Source: Phellopilus nigrolimitatus
Taxonomy: Eukaryota; Basidiomycota; Agaricomycetes; Hymenochaetales; Hymenochaetaceae
DNA length: 64,000 nucleotides
NCBI GenBank assembly: GCA_021029095.1
Contig: JAJOHG010000019.1
Span: 186,001 to 250,000, forward strand
Direction: 5' to 3'
Below, one piece after another: positions 25,393 through 36,104 of this stretch. A model generated the notes under the pieces. That model ran no database searches and was not told the DNA's origin. It saw only the letters and a list, made by a program, of their open reading frames with translations. A program made the translations under genes and the position numbers. The first letter of the stretch is position 1; the number at the start of each line of letters is the position of its first letter.

Positions 25393-28300
25393 TCACTTCT
25401 TCGCCCGCGTCCGCATCGTGCGTGGTACAATTGCCGGTTCCTCCTCCACTTTCACTCGTGCCTTCGTCGCCCGCGATGATGATGTTGGTTTCGCGCTTCG
25501 GCTCGCTGGAGCGGTCTTGGTCTTGGTTGCAGTAGCGGCGGTCGCAGTCTTTGACGCCACACGCGTCCGAGTAGCCTTCGCAGGGACATCTTCAGACGAT
25601 TCACTCGGCGATCCGGTGTTTTTATCCGGTGTGTTCTCCTTATCCTCCCTGAGTGTGGCAGCATCTTCGTCGTCGACAGTTGCTGAAGCTGCCGACGCCT
25701 TTACGCCTCGCCGGCCAACAGCACCCTTCTTTGGGGGCGCGTCATCTTCGTCATGACTGTCCTCTGTGTCCATTGCCCGTGTCTTGCGTGTGCGCGCAGC
25801 CGCGGTGTTTCGCAGGGGTAAAACTGCACGAGCCGTGGGGATCGACGCCTCCTCCTCTTCCGGGATGGTTTCAACCTCGATTGGTGTTATTGCTTTCCCG
25901 CGTGCCCCACGCTTTGTTTTCGACGTTGTCGAGCTTGGGCCTTCGGACGGACTCCGTTCAATCGAGTCGAGCGGGTCGTGATCTGTGCTACTCAAGCTTG
26001 GAGGGGTACTCTTGTCCATTTCGCCCTCGGGGTCGACACTTCGCGAGCGCGCACGAGTGCCGCGACGCACTGCGGATGCTTTTATTTGGGCCGGAGCAGG
26101 TGCCTCGTCTTCCGAATTTGTTTGTGCCGCCCGTGTACCCTTCCGCACGGACTTCACGGCCGGTCCGACTTTTGGTTTTATCGCAGTTGAGTCTAGCTTG
26201 CGCGGCCTACCTTTCGCCTTCATTTTCGGCACTGAAACATCTGCGGATGTGCCCGCTACAGACGAATTGTCGACCTCGGAGTCAGTTGCAGCGGGCTTCG
26301 CCTTCGAAGGACGCCCGCGTCGCGCTGTAGCTTTCAGGGGTTTCTCCATCTCCACAGCCTATGTATTGAGACATTGTATCAGTAAACGCTTTATCTCCAT
26401 CACATGGAGCAAACAAGGGCTCACGGCATCGTCGTCTACTCTCTCCATGGTCTTCTCATCCTGCAAAATGGGTGTGCCTTTCTTTACTGCCTCCTCCGCG
26501 TCTGAGCCTGCACTAGCCGCTTTGCTCACACGGGTCGTGCGATGAACGATTGCCGCGTCAGGTGCGCCGCGCGCAGCCGTTCGTCGTTTCGACGCTGGGC
26601 CTGTGTCTACGGTGTCCGGCGTTGCCTCATCGTCCGCCATCGTTGACATGTCTGTCGGCGTCCCGCGTACCGGATAAGACATTTTACCCCGCGCAATGGG
26701 CTGCGGCGAGGCCTTCCGTGCCCTCGCTTGTCGGACGCCCAGCCCATCGTTCATATCTTCCGAAGCATCTACATGCGCATCCTGTGCATTTTCCTCTTCG
26801 TCCTCCTTTGTGACATCGGTCGGTACAGTCTCGTCTTCGACCTCCAAGTGCATCATTTCTTCAATCCCGTCGAATGCAGGTGTCGCTGGCACTCTCCGCT
26901 CAGCGAACAGCCTGCGCACACCGTCCAGACGCGGTGTCTGCAGTGCGCTTGCCACCCGGTTCTCGCGGAACAGTTCACGTACGCCCCGAACCGCCGGTGT
27001 CGCAAGCGCTGGCGCGTGTGGAGTGCGGAACATTTCCCGCAGGCCATTCATGCGCGGTGTAACTGGCAACGGGGGATGGGATGGCAGGCGGGTGTTCTCG
27101 TTATGCTCGATCTCCTCGTCATCGCTTTCGTCGATTAAAGCAGCATGGATGTCACCGGGATCCAAGTCTTCCTCCTTCTTGAGCTGACTGCTCGTCTCCT
27201 CAACGATTCCCGCTTCATCAAACCGCAGCAATCGTCTTTCCGGAATACCACGCATAGGACTTGGATTCATTCCGGGTGCGAGTAATGAGAACCCCTTCTC
27301 CGGTGAAGGGGGGCGCGTCACCTTTTCGGTGCCGAAGTTCGGGCGGTCCAACCCCGTGAGTGCACCCGCCATCGACTTTCGGCGCATACCGGCAAGTGAC
27401 GCTTCCATGCGCTTCAGCACATCATGGGTGTCCTCGCCTTCTTCGATATCCTCGCGGATGCTCTTGAATGGCGAGGGAGGCGGTAAGGGCCCAGGCGCGG
27501 GTAGCACAGAGGTGCGCCGAGCACCAAGGCCCGGGACGTGGTCAGCGAACTCTGGATCGGGCGCTTTCAGCGCAGATCTTCGACGCTCGAGGATTGCCTG
27601 AGCAAGATTGAGAAAAGTGTAAGCAAGAAACTAAGAGCCAAGAGTAAAGGCTCAACAAAAGAAATTACGTACCTTTCTTTCCTCCTCTGAGACCTCCGGC
27701 CGTGACTTCGTTGGGGATGTAGCGCGAACAGATGTAAAGTTTTTGTCTTCCTCCTTCTCTTCCGCCTTCTCTTCGGTGCGGAGACTGATCGTGCCTGCAC
27801 CCAAACCGGGCGCCAAGGAGAAACGATACCCTGGCGGCGGTCTTTGTGGGCCAGTTCGGTGCATCTCACTTTCACCTTCCGCTTTAACTGCTCGCCGCGC
27901 GAACAGTGCGGGCTGCGGCGTCATAAATGGTCCGAGCCCGAGCGTGCGACTGACTTGAAGTGGGGTAGAATATTGCTTCGGAGTTTCTTCATCTTCATCA
28001 TAATCGTCCTCATCGTGCGCCTGCATTTAGTCATCAGTAACGAGAAATATCACTGCCAGAGTATTTACTTGCCTCAGTAATATCTTGTTCGTTCTCTTCG
28101 ACATTCTCGAATTCGGGATTTTCGAGACCATCCAAAATCATGTTTCCGTACCCGTCATTGTCTGCGTTTACGTCTGTCATGTCCTCTTCCGACTCATCTG
28201 AGATAATGACATTGCTGTTGACCACCTCCTCGACTTCTTCCTCTTCAGCAGCATCCTCATCAAGATTGACTTCTTCAAATTGGTTGCCATAACCGAGTCG

Positions 28301-29142
28301 TTGGCGTTGCACCTGGGCTTCCCGCATATACGCAACGCGCTGCGCGGAACGGATGAGAACTGCGCGATGGAGAGAAGGAGCAGAGCGGCGCCTCGGCGTC
28401 CTGGGTTGCGCTTGAGCTTTGGACGGCGTGGTCTGAGTCGAGACATCTGGTTCGACCGCAGCATTAGCAGGAGGCGAATCGACGTCTTCGAAAATGACAA
28501 GGTCCTGATCCTCCTCAAGAACGCGCGGATGGTTACCATCGACGAGCGTGACAGCCACGTCTTCCTTTGAGATCGTGAGTTTGAGCGGGCTCTGCAGAAC
28601 GCGAAGGTTATCGCGCGGATTGGACGACGGCGCAGGTGAGAAGACGTGCGCGCTTTGTATCATGCTCATCCGCAAGCTTTTGCGGCGGCGCGCGGCCGAG
28701 GCGGGTGTGAACAGTTGAGGGCGAAGTTCCTTAGGTGGGTAATTGAACAGGAAACGTTTCTTATGGATCTCAAAGATGGTACCGTTGATGAGGGGTACAG
28801 TGGCCGGGGCACTTGCAGACAATGGCGACCTAGCTGGGTACACTTCGCAGCCGTCAACGATGACGCCGCTTGCACCAAATACTTGGAGGAATGCCTACGC
28901 GTAGGACGTCGTGAGCCACACCATGCAAAGCGAATGGGAACACGTACCTTGCGCTCTTCGAATATGATTTTACAGTGGAGCGAGTTTACGGATTGGTAAT
29001 ACAATCTTACGCTGCAGTCTAGGTCACGCCCGAAGGTGACCTGCTCATCGTCGATAGGGTATGAAGCTATAACAGCACCTGGCTCGCGACGTTTGAGCAG
29101 CCTGATCGTCCCGTACTTCCCGACTTCGGCCACGTCGACCAT
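25393..29142 (-). CDS. FHA-domain, AT-hook protein with Ki-67-like LF repeats
   Basis: A nuclear-looking protein of about 1,170 residues in five exons. ATG 29142 starts MVDVAEVGKYGTIRLLKR. The FHA domain follows, with QVTFGRDLDCSVRLYY and SVNSLHCKI, spanning the intron at about 28950-28902; FHA domains bind phosphothreonine. The middle is acidic and disordered. Near 27060-26860 are four related units: PRMNGLREMFRTP, PAVRGVRELFREN, PRLDGVRRLFAER and PAFDGIEEMMHLE. These recall the G-x-K-E-L-F-x-T-P core of vertebrate Ki-67 repeats. The C-terminus has AT-hook-like motifs RRGRPSKAK and KGRPRKL and many basic Ser/Thr-Pro sites, ending PRTMRTRAKK. No frame breaks were found. Chromatin or chromosome-surface function is inferred. 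Confidence 0.78.
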
Positions 29143-30092
29143 GGTGAGCAAGGTTTATCTGCACAATATCAGATGAAGTGTTTGTGTTGTCTTGCAACGG
29201 GTACCGGGTGATGGACCAAGACGAGTGTTGAGGATGGCTCACTCAAGTGCTCGTGGCAGAACTCAAGCCAACCACGTGACCGTGTTCGTTACGCGTACGT
29301 GGGAAATTTTTGGGAGGCAACGCCTGCCAAAAGAGTGTGCACGCTTTGTAATCTGACAAATGATCGACACTTGCCAATTTAAGAAATTTCGGCGGCAAAG
29401 GTTTACAGATGGCCAACTTGACACTCCGTGCTGATTTTCTTTGACAGAAAATCCTAAAACCATGTTTTAAGGCTATATGTACAATATATATTTTAAATCA
29501 TGTGGCTTTTTTATGAAAAAAGATTTGTAGTAAAGAAAAGAGCAGTAGGTGAGCGCGTTCTCGTAGAAATGGCCGCGCATACATGCAAATGCGCAGAACG
29601 AGTTTTTGAGCTCAATTCTCCACCATTCTTCCCAATTTAAGCTATATAATGCTCGGGTGATATTGGGCTTGGAGCGTTACAAGCTCGATTGTTTAATTTT
29701 TCCCTCAAAGTGTCAGAACAGACATGTAAGACCACTGCTCTGACATCTTGAGGGAAATTTTAAAAAATGAGCTTGTAGACATCCCCGCCCCATATCACCC
29801 GAGCATTATATAGCTTAGATCGCGCAGAACGGAGAAGAATTGAGCTCAAAAACTCGTTCTGTAACTTTTCTTTCGAGCAGCAATATTTCCATTTTTGGTA
29901 GACATGTAAACAACTACAAATTCACACTCTTTCGGCAAGGGATTGCCTCCCCACTGATATGTACATGTAGTAAATTGTCCGTGAGCTGTGTAGATATCCT
30001 ATGTATACGTACAAAGAAGAATTACAACAAAGTGGATACAACTGTGTACATACTGAGAATGTATTCGGGTTTCGATATTTCTACATATCAGT
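29143..30092. other. Intergenic region with foldback element
   Basis: About 950 bp between the 5' end of the FHA gene and the 3' end of BRO1. It contains the long inverted repeat listed at 29594-29861 and otherwise AT-rich sequence without exons. Confidence 0.5.
29594..29861. repeat. 268 bp foldback (MITE-like) inverted repeat
   Basis: The two halves are near-perfect reverse complements over about 128 bp each. The outer arms (AACGAGTTTTTGAGCTCAAT and its complement near 29836-29861) match over 26 bp. The inner arms share AAGCTATATAATGCTCGGGT with its complement near 29795-29815, and TGTCAGAACAG (29711) pairs with CTGCTCTGACA (29735) around a 13-nt loop at 29722-29734. A weakly paired bulge lies between the outer and middle arms. 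No open frame is carried and I found no clear target-site duplication. It could be a foldback transposon or MITE, or a hairpin RNA source. Confidence 0.75.
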
Positions 30093-33000
30093 CTACCGCG
30101 GATAGGATCCATAAGTCCCCTGTTGATATTGACTGTACGCTTGCGGAGGAGGCGGAGGGGGGAAATTCGACTGTGGAGGGGGTGGTGGAGGAGGCAAGCC
30201 CTGTCCCGGAACTAAATTAGAACCGGACGAACGCTGCTGCTGTTGATACGTAACCGGTGGAGGCGGAGGTGGAAAAGGCGACGAAGTCGGTGATTGACTT
30301 CCATAGCCACGGTGCTGGAGAGGCTGTGTTTGCGAATTAGACAAATGATGAGAATGATTTCGCTGCTGTTCGTAGGCAGGCGAGATTGACGGCGGCACGG
30401 ACGGTCCGTTCATTGCGAACTGATTAGACAGCCCTGCGGTGCCAAACATGCTTGCGTAGGGGTCCACAGACTGGGTTCGCGGAGGCGATGGAGATGCATA
30501 GCTGGATGACGGTGGGGGAGGAGGTGGTACAGGCGTATACGATGGATGTTGCGAGTGCGAAGACTGAGGAAGTCGAGAAGGAGGGGATGACGACCCGCGA
30601 AGATTCATTGATGCGAATGAGGAGTCCAAGTTATTGACAGAAGAGGGTGGAGGCGGCACGAGAGGGCGTGGCCTTTCTGCTAGCGGAGGAGGGCCCTGCA
30701 GCGCCGATTGTCTCCTTTGTCTCTCGACCTCTTCGACCAAAGCATCGCGCTCCGCGGTACGTTCTGCAACAAACGATTTTACGTTGCGCCTAAGTGCCAC
30801 GCATAGATCCGTCAAATCATGGTAAAACTGAAGTCCTTTGCTATACGATTTGATGAATCAGCGAAGTCCATCTTATCTCATAATAAGGAAATCGACTCAC
30901 GCCAGACCATCACGGACTTCCATATACCCGTCCCGCGCACGAGTAAATTTCCGCATGGTGTCCTTCTTGCGCCTTTCGCGTTCTTCCCACTTCCTCGCCC
31001 CGGGCCCCGGCCTGCCAAATCTTTCAGGCCCTTCCAGAGTTGCGTGATTTCTAGTAGCGCTACTTGTTCGTATTGAACGGTGGCGGCCAATCTGCTCTGA
31101 TACGGCTTGAACTTCTCGAGCTCGGCAGCGAAAAGAGTAGGCTCTACTGCTTGATTGCGGCGATTAAGCAGGAGAAGATGAGAGACATCGTCCGTTTGGA
31201 TCTAAGAAACAAACAGATTAGGGGTTTCCGCAATTAGCACAACCGTTTAAGAAAGCCACCTTCTCCTTCAAATCCTTCAGCACGTTCTTCCGCTCGACCG
31301 CGATTTTGTTCAACCGACCGAGTCGGCTCTCAATCTCGTCAACGAAAGTGATGATCTTGGCGCGCTCTTCGTCGTCTCGATCCTCGTTGTTGGGGTCCAA
31401 ATCTAACAAGCTCCCGCCTGGGCCTTGATCGGCGCTTTCCCTAAACACATTCTCGACTTGTTCTGATAAGAGTAGCGCTATGTCGCCCTTTACACCTTCC
31501 CAGAGGGAGACGACCTGTTCGTCCGATGCCGCCGCCGCCTCGAGCGCGCTCGAGTGCGACTTGAGGTCCTGACGAAGGGAGCGCGACGGTCCAGCAGATG
31601 GTGGTTGTGTGAACACATGCTCGTACTTTACGCGCATCGCCTCACAATCACGAGTTTCAATTTCGAGTTCGCGCTGTGCGCTGCCGAGGTCCGCACGAAC
31701 AGTATCGCGCAAGCGCGCAAGCTCCGTGAGGAGCCGAGAGACGGGCTCCCGCTCCTCGACAAGACTAATGTCGTCACGCATGCGAACCAGGTCTGCGGGC
31801 AACTCGGATGCACCCTCGGCATGCAGACCCTCGACCATCGCTTTGAAGCGCCCGAGATCATCCTTGACACCCAATGCATCCAACGCTGAGCGTACTTCAT
31901 TCTCAGCGGTGTCCGAACGCTCGACTTCTGCGCGCACGAGTTTTGCCTTCTCTTCAGAATAAACGCTCGCGCTTTCATGGACACTGAGCGGAATGAGCTT
32001 TATAAAGAGATCCTGGCCGATCGTCTTCTGCACGTCTGGAGCACTGTATACCTCTTGAATTGGAATTGCCGTCGCGACGGCTAGCTTGTCAATCTGAGGT
32101 AGAGTATCGGCAGGAGGGACGACAGCATTGTAGATCAAGTCATTGTCACGCTGAGCTTCATTCTTCTTCTCTGTGCAGAGAGCAAAGTGTACTTTCGTAC
32201 GCTCCTGAATAGACGAGCCAGCATCCGAAGGAAGATTTGGAGACATTTGTGTCATGAACATGCTTCCGAACGAGGAGGCTGTACGAGAGGCCTCCTTGGC
32301 CGCCGCTTCCGCGGCAATGAGCCTTGAAAGTGCTTCACCATACTTCCCAGCAGTATTATCTGCCGTCGCACGGTGAAGTTGAGCTAAAGAGGAAAAGTAC
32401 TTTGATTTGATCTGGATAAAGATGTCGTTAGGTCAGTAGAGAGTGAGTATAATCTGAAACGTACCTGAACAATGGTGACCCAGTTACGGTCAAAGATACC
32501 TTTGCCCATAAACTCCTTGACTTCTTCGCACAGTGCAGTGTAAGAGGAAGCAGCCTGGCTGGCTATCTTCGCAACCAGTCCACTGGCTTTCCTTTCATCT
32601 ATGCATTTCTCATAGAACACTTCCGTCGCTTGCACAAGCATGAGTCCGACAAGAAACTTGACAACTTCCCGACTCAAATCAGTTGAGGGCGCATGCAAAA
32701 AGTTGTCGTTGATGTACGTGAGCATTCCGGCACTTGTACGAAAGTAGTGAAATGCGCGCTTGAGTCCCTCTGGGTCGCCACGGTTTTGGGAGGCGGCGAT
32801 GGCGGAATGCGTCGCGGCGATTTGGAAAATGATGGATGCTTTCTCGAATGCGAGGGACGTTTGTGTCGTGAGCTTGTTCGTAAACGCATCGTGCCACGGA
32901 AAGGTTACTCTAATTTCAGCAAACCGAAGTTCAAGCAGTTCGAGTTGCCCGAAGTACTTGTACAACAGGTCCCTCGCTAGGTCATTAGAGTAAGTGAGTG

Positions 33001-33215
33001 ACTAAAGTTCTAAAATAATATAAAATACCTGTAATATCGCTGCCTGCTCCTCTTACCGCATCTTGCCTGCAGCGCTGTAGTGCCGCGCACTCTGCGGCGT
33101 AGTTGTCGGGACTCTCACCATACGATTGTGCGATGAGGTTGCGAATGGGGGTCGTCCAGTCGACCTCTTCCGTCGATTTCTTCGGAATGGATATTGTCGG
33201 AGACTGGTTCGCCAT
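30093..33215 (-). CDS. BRO1: Bro1/Vps31 (ALIX-type) ESCRT-associated protein
   Basis: Class E vacuolar-sorting protein that binds Snf7 through its BRO1 domain and recruits Doa4 during multivesicular-body sorting on endosomes. The start MANQSPTISIPKKSTEEVDW and the following NYAAECAALQRCRQDAVRG and YKYFGQLELLELRF are strongly typical of fungal Bro1. The banana-shaped BRO1 domain covers about residues 1-390. A coiled-coil V domain follows (ESRLGRLNKIAVERKNVLKD and surroundings). The C-terminus is Pro/Gln/Ser-rich with several PPPPPP tracts and ends QYQQGTYGSYPR. Introns lie near 33030-32975, 32460-32410, 31255-31200 and 30895-30835. The protein is about 945 residues. One base is missing in the CCCC run 30998-31001, between GRGPG and ARKWEERERR. 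Confidence 0.93.
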
Positions 33216-36104
33216 GTCTCGATGTCGCCACCACCGTTGCTGACGATGAGCGTGAACGGTTGGTCAATTAATTGTTAACGGCTGCGCGCGTACTGTGACC
33301 GCGTCATCAGTGATCAACAGTTCTCGATTGGGACATCCCTGGCACAGCCGGGCCCATTCTCAAACGGAAAAGGTTCAAGTTCTTCGCCATTTCAAAAATA
33401 AACCTTGTCAATTCTTAGAGAAAAAAAAATACCAACAAGATCTGAACGTGTTTTGATTTTCTTGAGGTAGGAAGGGAGAGGTTCAATTTTGAAATTATGT
33501 AAGGCATTGAGCTTGAACAGGGGTTTGTTTGTCACATTTGGATCGACTTCCGACACCCGGGTTCGACTCCGAATCCTCGTTATCATCCATCTCAAGCACA
33601 ATGGCATCCTCAAAAAATATGGCCACTAGGCAACAGGAACTTCGAACTCCCTGCGGAAACCAGAAAGGTGCTCGCTACAGCACTATCGGTCGGAAGCTTT
33701 GCCACATCGTCTTGATTCCCGACGAACATTAGAATCAATACTGGACGCGAAAAACGGCAACGGGGACTACTTGCAATGGATCGTTTGGGCCGTTCGGTAT
33801 CGTAAGGACGAGATGCTCCAGGACAAGCTGTGTTGTGCTCTGCTCGATTCTCAAAATAGACCGCTGAGGTTCGACTAGAGAAACTTGTCGAGGCTGACCC
33901 GTTAGGTATCCGCGCCTTGGAGGCCTTTCCATGCTTTCCTTCTGTATGGCTCAAGCAACACGAGAGTATGGCCAAGACTGTTCTGAAAAACTGGAAGCGG
34001 ATCTATACATGGGTCTCGTTCACGTCTGACATTGTCGTCCGCGGCATTAAAAGCAAAACTAAGCTGAGAAATGGTCATTAGACGGGCGAAATGAAAAGCG
34101 AGAATATATGTGCAATGCTCAATATGCTTTACGTCTCTTCTCTCGACGAGCGGATGTCTAGCAAGGTTCTCATCACGCGGCCTACCACTCAATTCGCCGC
34201 CAAGCTCTGGCTCTCAGAACACGCGGGCTTCTCAGCGTAACTCAATGGCCGTATCTCAGGCCATTCATATATCTTTATGTTCCCTTCGTCTAACACGAGC
34301 ACACCATATGGCTAGTGATCGTCAAACGTGGCGCAATCGCCGAAGCGGTGAAGGGACTCGACATCTTGCGGATTCTGGGTGAAATGCTTCTGATCATGAG
34401 GTGTGTATGGCGGCCGCTGGGTTTTTTTGGGACCGTCAGTTCTTATGTAGAACAGGGAAATGGCTTGACAAACATATTACAGGCGCTCCGGGGAGGCTTT
34501 CTCGAAGCGTACTTGAAGTGGTTCCTTAATGAATCTCATGCGCAAGAAAGAGGTATAGATATGAGTTGGTCTAAAAATGCTTGGTCCCGAACACTCTTCA
34601 GTGGTATTTGCGCTATCATTCGGTGATTGGCCCGATACCAGTGGCGATGGAGGAAAGAAGCTTCATTTCAAGGCGCGAAACAGCATTGTCACCGAGGACT
34701 GGAACTTTCTTGAGCATTTTGCCGCGTACAGGATTGCACGCAAGAGCACCTATGGCCACAACACAATTCTAGGATCAAAGCGGACCACTTATCACAATGT
34801 ACGACTTCGATATGAATCTTGAGTGCTCGAGTTACATTGACACATATTTTCACTGCTGCAGTAAACTCGATAACTTGCAGAAATGTTCGGGATGTAAAAT
34901 AACGCTGTCCTGCTGTTGAGGATGTCAGGACTTGGACTAGAAGGAGAGGGGAAAAAGCAGGCAGCTTGTCCGTTGTCTTCCGACCTTCTGAACTTACTTA
35001 CACTAATATTTGTTCGACAGAGAAAATCACCAAAACAGCCGGTATGTATTTCCCTAAAGAATCTACGCATGACGCGTAAGGTGAAGCCATTCGCAATGCT
35101 TGCAAGCGTAAGGATTATGGCCGTCAAGACACTGGAGGACATGGCGTATAACGTACAGCCTTCCAACCCGAAGTGGTGTCTGCTGCGTCTAAATGCATCT
35201 TACGACTAATTTTACAAGTCCACGAAATACTCATGGGTCGACCTTGGCCCGTCGCTCATACGTCCCCTATACTTCAGAATCGGCAGGAAGAACGCGCGCC
35301 GCATATGCGGGGCACCGACGGGAAGACGCTTGAACATGTTTGGGACCTGGTAGATGAGGTATGTACTTGGGCCTGCAGAGAGGTACCCGATGGGCGTTTG
35401 GCACGGGTCTGGTATCCATCTTCGACCGCATGGACGAGGTCGCCGCTGAATTCGCTGCTGAAGAGATGAATCGGACGCCGCCCTGGAATTCATAGAAGTA
35501 CTTACTTACTAGGTCGTCTATGTACTTACTCGATGTGTTGAACCAATGTACGTCATAGATAGTTATTATAGAGCTTGGTTCATGCAAGCCCGGTATTTCC
35601 CAAGCACCCTGATGGGCCCAGCATCGAAGTTTTAGCCTAGCCTGGTTTTGGGTAGGCGAAGATCATCCTGTACGATCTAACATTTCATGTAACTTATAAG
35701 TAATAAATTTATGTTCTGGGGTGATAAGATACGGCGGACTTTGGCTTCCCGAAGCCCGAGCCCCGAAGCCCTGCAAAGCTCGATCGCCTTGTTCGGCTTT
35801 CAGCAAGCTTGACTTGGCCCACCATCGGGCCTGGGCCAAAACCACAATAACACTGCGGCCGACTATAGAAATCCTTTCTTCAATTCCAGCTGCAGAGGCT
35901 CAAGAATGACTCTATAAAAGGCTCGAAGCTGTATTTGTACGCGAGACTTTACGGCATCGCGCGAAGTATTTAAGTTCGACCTTGGTCGGAGACGCAAGCG
36001 CTTTTCTTTGTTACCTCCGCCATTGCTACGTGCGCATTTGACCCCCGAAATCTTGTCCTCAAAAATTGTGATCTTGTGTTTTTCTGTCAGTCTTTTAAAC
36101 CGAC
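33216..36104. other. Gene-poor region, possible relics
   Basis: Nearly 2.9 kb has only short frames with stops, without a convincing exon chain. Two stretches look more protein-like than the rest: a plus-strand piece near 33705-33870 (reading LESILDAKNGNGDYLQWIVW) and a minus-strand frame at 35212-35493 (with GPSTYLIYQVPNMFKRLPVG). I recognise neither. They may be remnants of decayed genes or exons of an unrecognised one. Confidence 0.35.

Noticed and set aside
25418..27187. Long plus-strand frames across the FHA gene
   Set aside because: They are antisense shadows of a GC-rich coding strand. Their translations are low-complexity Ser/Ala/Arg with no motif, while the minus strand gives a continuous domain-bearing protein.
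33545..33580. tRNA-like GGGTTCGACTCC sequence
   Set aside because: The flanking bases do not form a 5-bp T-arm stem, and no matching anticodon or acceptor arms are found nearby.
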